Shown: one piece after another, positions 1 through 6,011 of the stretch
Layout: the number at the start of each line of letters is the position of its first letter
Position numbering within the stretch: position 1 is the first letter of the stretch
Origin: Actinomycetes bacterium
GTDB lineage: Bacteria > Actinomycetota > Actinomycetes > Actinomycetales > Microbacteriaceae
Assembly (NCBI GenBank): GCA_023432305.1
Contig: JAEYUT010000008.1
Span: 1 to 6,011, forward strand
Length of the DNA stretch: 6,011 nt
Direction of reading: 5' to 3'
Notes under the pieces: generated by a model
The model's database searches: none
Seen by the model: the letters and a program-made list of their open reading frames with translations, nothing else
What the model was told of the DNA's origin: nothing
Made by a program: the position numbers and the translations under genes

Positions 1-807
1 ATCGATGTGCTGACAGTAGCGCAGCACGGCGAGGATGAACGGCGCCGCGGAGAGAGACGCCCACACGCTTCGTCCGTCGTCCAGCGCGAACGCCCACAGG
101 GTGTACCCGAGAATGAGGATCGCGGCGCCTGACTGCCACACGAAGGCGAGGTAGCCGGGGCTGTACTCCTTGAGCGAGCCGCGCACCTCCCCTTCGGCGT
201 CAGGGTTGGCGAGGATCTCGGCGTACCGCTTGCCCGCGACGATCAGCAGGGAACCGAAGACGGCCACCAGGAGGAACCACTGGCTGAGCTCGATCGCCGA
301 TGCGACGCCGCCCGCGATCGTGCGCAGAAGGAACCCCGACGACACGATCGCGATGTCGAGTACCGAGACGTGCTTGAGCCACACGCAGTACAGAAGCTGG
401 ATCACGTCGTAGCACGCGACCACGATGACGAGTTCGATCGATCCGAGGAACGACACCGCGATCCCCGCCGCGAAGAGGAGCGCTGCGAGAGCGTACGCGA
501 GCGGCACCGGCACGATTCCCGCCGCGATCGGACGGTTCCGCTTGGTGGGGTGTGCGCGATCCGCATCGACATCGAGGGCGTCATTGACGAAGTACACCGC
601 CGACGCGGAGAGGCAGAAGGCCGCGAATGCCCACAGCGTCGGCAGGAAGTGCGCGGGCATGAGCACCACACCGCCAGCCACCGGGGCGGCGAAGACGAGC
701 AGGTTCTTGATCCACTGGCGGGGACGCGCGGTGCGCACCACTCCGCCGATGAGGGACCGCGAACGCGGCTGAGGTTCTGCGTCGGGCAGGAGGTCGGGCT
801 CGCTGAT
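1..807 (-). CDS. ubiA: Decaprenyl-phosphate phosphoribosyltransferase (DPPR synthase, UbiA superfamily), C-terminus cut by window edge
   Basis: An integral membrane enzyme that transfers phosphoribose from PRPP to decaprenyl phosphate, the first committed step to the arabinofuranose donor decaprenyl-phosphoryl-arabinose. The minus strand reads open from 807 to the window edge (269 codons). The C-terminal part is missing, about 30 residues judging from the roughly 300-residue mycobacterial enzyme. Visible signatures are RPRQWIKN (residues 28-35), the aspartate-rich motif N75-D76-x2-D79-x3-D83-R84 followed by HPTKRNRPIAAG (86-97), YCVWLKH (140-146), RTIAGG (162-167) and GKRYAE (192-197). Hydrophobic segments alternate throughout, as expected of a UbiA-fold protein. 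The match to M. tuberculosis Rv3806c, from memory, is close along the whole visible length. The start is a problem. No ATG, GTG or TTG lies in frame upstream of GTG 741, which has no SD. The sequence CGAGGAG, then 6 nt, then ATC (807-805) gives an N-terminus reading MSEPDLL if ATC is used. Function is confident; the start is less so. Confidence 0.93.
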   Translation of the reverse strand, partial: MSEPDLLPDAEPQPRSRSLIGGVVRTARPRQWIKNLLVFAAPVAGGVVLMPAHFLPTLWAFAAFCLSASAVYFVNDALDVDADRAHPTKRNRPIAAGIVPVPLAYALAALLFAAGIAVSFLGSIELVIVVACYDVIQLLYCVWLKHVSVLDIAIVSSGFLLRTIAGGVASAIELSQWFLLVAVFGSLLIVAGKRYAEILANPDAEGEVRGSLKEYSPGYLAFVWQSGAAILILGYTLWAFALDDGRSVWASLSAAPFILAVLRYCQHID

Positions 808-820
808 TGGGTGCTCCTCG
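808..820 (-). promoter_or_regulatory. Strong Shine-Dalgarno placed before an ATC codon (DPPR synthase start)
   Basis: On the minus strand CGAGGAG (820-814) is followed by a 6-nt spacer and ATC at 807-805, in frame with the DPPR synthase. This is ideal SD geometry for a start at that codon. It is the only strong SD near the beginning of this reading frame, and it decides the start chosen here. Confidence 0.6.
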
Positions 821-853
821 AGACGAGTCAGGCCGAGGTCCGGCCGTTTCGTC

Positions 854-859
854 AGTGTA
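854..859 (-). promoter_or_regulatory. Candidate -10 element for the DPPR synthase gene
   Basis: On the minus strand TACACT (859-854) fits the actinobacterial TANNNT -10 consensus. Transcription would start near position 847 and give a 5' leader of about 40 nt containing the SD at 820-814. No good -35 box is visible at the usual spacing, so this rests on the -10 motif and its position alone. Confidence 0.4.
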
Positions 860-860
860 A

Positions 861-866
861 TAGAGT
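861..866 (+). promoter_or_regulatory. -10 element for leaderless transcription of the histidine phosphatase gene
   Basis: TAGAGT at 861-866 lies exactly 6 nt before GTG 873. This is the -12 to -7 spacing that places the transcription start on the first base of the start codon, the standard arrangement for leaderless actinobacterial genes. No SD precedes 873, and in-frame stops at 858-863 (TAA, TAG) exclude a start further upstream. Confidence 0.6.
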
Positions 867-872
867 CCTCTG

Positions 873-1517
873 GTGGTCGCAGAGCAGGTGCATCTCGTTC
901 GACATGGCGAGGTCGCGAATCCCGGGGGGGTCCTCTACGCGCGGCTGCCCGGTTTCTCGCTCTCGCCAGCCGGTCGGATCATGGCGCAGGCGGCGGCCCG
1001 GGAACTCGTCTCCCGGGGGCGCGACTACACCAGGCTCGTGTCGTCTCCTCTCGAACGCGCGGTCGAGTCCGCCGAGCCGATCGCATCCGAGCTGTCCCTG
1101 GAGATCGAGCGCGACGAGGACATCATCGAGGCCTCCAGCAAGCTCGAGGGCGGCACCTTCCGCATGGACCTCTCGGTGTTTCGCCGCATCGACGCGTGGC
1201 CGTACCTCATCAATCCGCTGCGCCCCAGCTGGGGTGAGCCGTTCGCGCATGTCGCCGAGCGGATGATGGGGGCAGTGTCGCGTCTGGCCGATCGGACGCC
1301 CCGCGGCGACGTCGTGCTGGTGAGCCATCAGCTGCCGATCTGGATGGTGCACCGCAGCGTCACGGGTCGCCCGCTCTTCCACGACCCCCGCAAGCGTCGG
1401 TGCGCGCTCTCGAGCATCACCACGATCGAGCGCATCGACGGCGTGTGGCGCGAAGTCGGCTACTGGGCGCCGCCCGCCGACCTCACCGATTCGGCCGTTG
1501 ACGTCGGGGCTGTCTGA
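873..1517 (+). CDS. Histidine phosphatase family protein (phosphoglycerate mutase-like), 214 aa
   Basis: A soluble cytoplasmic phosphatase of the histidine phosphatase superfamily, which works through a phosphohistidine intermediate. The RHGE motif at residues 10-13 supplies R10 and the nucleophile H11. SSPLERA (57-63) supplies the second conserved arginine, R62. E86 is in the position of the usual acid/base residue, and SHQLPI (151-156) supplies the second histidine, H152. About 200 residues is normal for a single-domain member, and there is no signal peptide or membrane segment. The HGEVxNPxGxLYxRLPGF-like start and the SWGEP stretch (119-123) resemble an actinobacterial subgroup that, from memory, includes M. 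tuberculosis Rv0525, whose substrate is not established. GTG 873 is chosen because of the leaderless -10 at 861-866; a GTG at 888 is possible but less supported. The gene diverges from the DPPR synthase. Family assignment is strong; substrate is unknown. Confidence 0.9.
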   Translation: MVAEQVHLVRHGEVANPGGVLYARLPGFSLSPAGRIMAQAAARELVSRGRDYTRLVSSPLERAVESAEPIASELSLEIERDEDIIEASSKLEGGTFRMDLSVFRRIDAWPYLINPLRPSWGEPFAHVAERMMGAVSRLADRTPRGDVVLVSHQLPIWMVHRSVTGRPLFHDPRKRRCALSSITTIERIDGVWREVGYWAPPADLTDSAVDVGAV

Positions 1518-1536
1518 ATCCTCAGATCCTGTCGGG

Positions 1537-1542
1537 TAGCAT
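1537..1542 (+). promoter_or_regulatory. Candidate -10 element for the acyltransferase gene
   Basis: TAGCAT at 1537-1542 matches TANNNT and lies 9 nt before ATG 1552, so the transcript would start within a few bases of the start codon. The short gap after the phosphatase gene (1518-1551) contains no clear SD, which favours near-leaderless translation. No convincing -35 box or terminator is seen in the gap. Confidence 0.45.
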
Positions 1543-1551
1543 CGCGGGGAT

Positions 1552-2784
1552 ATGCGCAACGAGCCGACCGTGACCAGCCCCGCGGGGAGCGCCCCGACCC
1601 GTACGGACGTGCGCTCACGTCCTGAGCCCATTCCCGCGCTGACGGGCTTGCGCATCGTGGGCGCGGCGTGGGTCGTGGTGTTCCACATGCAGCCGACCCT
1701 CTATCAGTCGTGGTCGGGCATGAAGATCTTCGAGCCCATCCTCGCGACGGGCGACAATGGCGTGCCCCTGTTCTTCCTGCTGAGCGGGTACATCATCTGG
1801 CACAACTACGGGCGCCGTGACCTGCTCGCCGTGCGTGCATCCACACGATTCATCTGGCGACGCTTCGCGCGACTCTGGCCGGTGAACGTCGTCACGCAGC
1901 TCGCCGCGATCCCGCTGATCTGGTGGGCGGTCAACGTCGTCGGCTACTGGGGGGCACCGGTTCCCGACTGGTACTCGTTCACCGGATGGCTGCAGAGCGC
2001 CTTCATGCTCTCGAGCATCGCGTCTCCTGAGCCCGTCTTCGCCTTCAACCAGCCGGCCTGGACCTTGACGGGCGAGATGATCGCGTACGTCGTCTTCCCG
2101 CTCATCCTCCTCGTGGTGCTCGCGACTCGTGCCGATCGCGCCCGCCTCGGCTGGCTTTACCTGCTCCTCGGCTTCGCCGTGGCGTATTACGCACGGGCGC
2201 CCTACGGTTCCTACCCCTTCCGCTGGATGGTCGACCTGATCATGCTCTTCGCCGCGGGCGTGCTCATCCGGCTGGCGGGCCGACCGAAGCGCCTGCTGCC
2301 TGTGGTGGGGGCCATCCAGGTCCTCGCTCCGGTCGCGATCCTCGTCGCGTGCTACACCCCAGGCGGCGGACTGTTCATCACACTTCTGCTCGCAGTGTGG
2401 GTGTGGTCGCTCGGTGCGCCCACCGGGCCGGTCGTGTGGTTCTTCAGCACGCGTCCGCTTCAGATCGCCGGGCAGAGCTCGTACTCGGTGTATATGACGC
2501 ACTGGGTGGTGTTCGGGTACGGATCCCTCTTCCTCATCTACAACCCGTGGGTGGCCGAGAACCGACTCATGCCGGTGTACGTCATCGTGATCCTGCTGGT
2601 CGTTGCGATCGCATCGTGGGCTCTGTGGAAATGGTTCGAGAGCCCCGCTCGCGAATGGATGAACGCCCTCTTCGAGCGACTCTGGCCGAAGAGGCGCACG
2701 GGTGCGGCAGTCGAGCCGCATGCCGAGAGTGTCCCGTCGGGCTCTGAGGAGTCGGAGACCAGTCGCGCACCTGCCGCGCTGTGA
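1552..2784 (+). CDS. Acyltransferase 3 family membrane protein, 410 aa
   Basis: A polytopic inner-membrane O-acyltransferase (acyltransferase 3 family), a class that transfers acetyl, succinyl or similar groups to extracytoplasmic glycans or lipids. About 10 hydrophobic segments can be read between residues 29 and 360. Family signatures are ALTGLRIVGA followed by the catalytic-type histidine H45 (VVFHM), FFLLSGYIIW (74-83), the basic RRFARLWPV (103-111), QPAWTLTGE (W170, E175) and SSYSVYMTHW (309-318). The protein ends with WFESPARE and a hydrophilic, probably cytoplasmic tail of about 40 residues rich in E, S and P. No fused SGNH domain is present, so this is the membrane-only form. It lies between the phosphatase and glf on the same strand and has its own -10. 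Established parallel: SucT of mycobacteria, in the same family, succinylates arabinogalactan. That this protein modifies galactan or arabinan is inferred from position only; donor and acceptor are unknown. Confidence 0.9.
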   Translation: MRNEPTVTSPAGSAPTRTDVRSRPEPIPALTGLRIVGAAWVVVFHMQPTLYQSWSGMKIFEPILATGDNGVPLFFLLSGYIIWHNYGRRDLLAVRASTRFIWRRFARLWPVNVVTQLAAIPLIWWAVNVVGYWGAPVPDWYSFTGWLQSAFMLSSIASPEPVFAFNQPAWTLTGEMIAYVVFPLILLVVLATRADRARLGWLYLLLGFAVAYYARAPYGSYPFRWMVDLIMLFAAGVLIRLAGRPKRLLPVVGAIQVLAPVAILVACYTPGGGLFITLLLAVWVWSLGAPTGPVVWFFSTRPLQIAGQSSYSVYMTHWVVFGYGSLFLIYNPWVAENRLMPVYVIVILLVVAIASWALWKWFESPAREWMNALFERLWPKRRTGAAVEPHAESVPSGSEESETSRAPAAL

Positions 2785-2800
2785 AGACGGCCTGATCCGA

Positions 2801-2806
2801 TACTCT
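2801..2806 (+). promoter_or_regulatory. Candidate -10 element for glf-glfT2
   Basis: TACTCT at 2801-2806 fits TANNNT and would start transcription near 2813, leaving a leader of about 48 nt before glf. No recognisable -35 lies 16-18 nt upstream. Read-through from the acyltransferase gene may also contribute, since no terminator is visible in 2785-2860. Confidence 0.4.
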
Positions 2807-2809
2807 TGA

Positions 2810-5993
<3,184 letters not shown>

Positions 5994-6011
5994 CCTCGCA
6001 GCCCCTAAGAT

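Noticed and set aside
924..930. Run of seven G near the phosphatase start as a possible frameshift site
   Set aside because: The frame is continuous and conserved on both sides (HGEVANPGGVLYARLPGF), so the run simply encodes the Pro-Gly-Gly-Val stretch.
370..1266. Plus-strand open frame (298 codons) running across the DPPR synthase and the phosphatase start
   Set aside because: It crosses two genes with clear homology in other frames and the divergent promoter region. Its product is arginine- and serine-rich, as expected for an out-of-frame reading.
852..1688. Minus-strand open frame (278 codons) opposite the histidine phosphatase
   Set aside because: It lies opposite a gene with intact RHG, ERA and SHQ motifs. 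Its own translation shows no family signature and overlaps the acyltransferase start.
5994..6011. Possible terminator after glfT2
   Set aside because: Only 18 bases remain before the window ends, and no inverted repeat or T-run is visible in them.

Overview
High-GC actinobacterial DNA, most likely from Microbacteriaceae or a close relative such as Microbacterium. The assignment rests on strong G/C bias at third codon positions, several GTG starts, TANNNT-type -10 boxes close to start codons, and the gene content. No mobile element, CRISPR array, tRNA or rRNA was seen, and the genes look like intact chromosomal genes.

Layout, left to right. Positions 1-807 (minus strand, C-terminus cut by the window edge) encode decaprenyl-phosphate phosphoribosyltransferase (DPPR synthase, UbiA superfamily, counterpart of M. 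tuberculosis Rv3806c). No standard start codon fits it; the best start is an ATC behind a strong Shine-Dalgarno (SD). Positions 808-872 are a compact divergent promoter region. Positions 873-1517 (plus) encode a histidine phosphatase that is probably translated from a leaderless mRNA. Positions 1552-2784 (plus) encode a polytopic acyltransferase-3 family protein. Positions 2861-4024 (plus) encode UDP-galactopyranose mutase (glf). Positions 4017-5993 (plus) encode a GlfT2-type galactofuranosyltransferase overlapping glf by 8 bp.

Together these form a cell-envelope polysaccharide locus. Glf makes UDP-galactofuranose and GlfT2 polymerises it into galactan. DPPR synthase starts the pathway to decaprenyl-phosphoryl-arabinofuranose, the arabinosyl donor. 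In mycobacteria the same three functions lie together (Rv3806c ubiA, Rv3808c glfT2, Rv3809c glf), with a PAP2-type phosphatase (Rv3807c) among them. Here a histidine phosphatase and a membrane acyltransferase lie between the prenyltransferase and glf. The acyltransferase is a candidate for decorating the galactan or arabinan. The phosphatase may be unrelated housekeeping, or may act in this pathway.

I found no wholly new system. The points most worth checking are the apparent ATC start of the DPPR synthase, the back-to-back divergent -10 elements, the phosphatase and acyltransferase partners in a galactan locus, and an apparently long N-terminal region in GlfT2.
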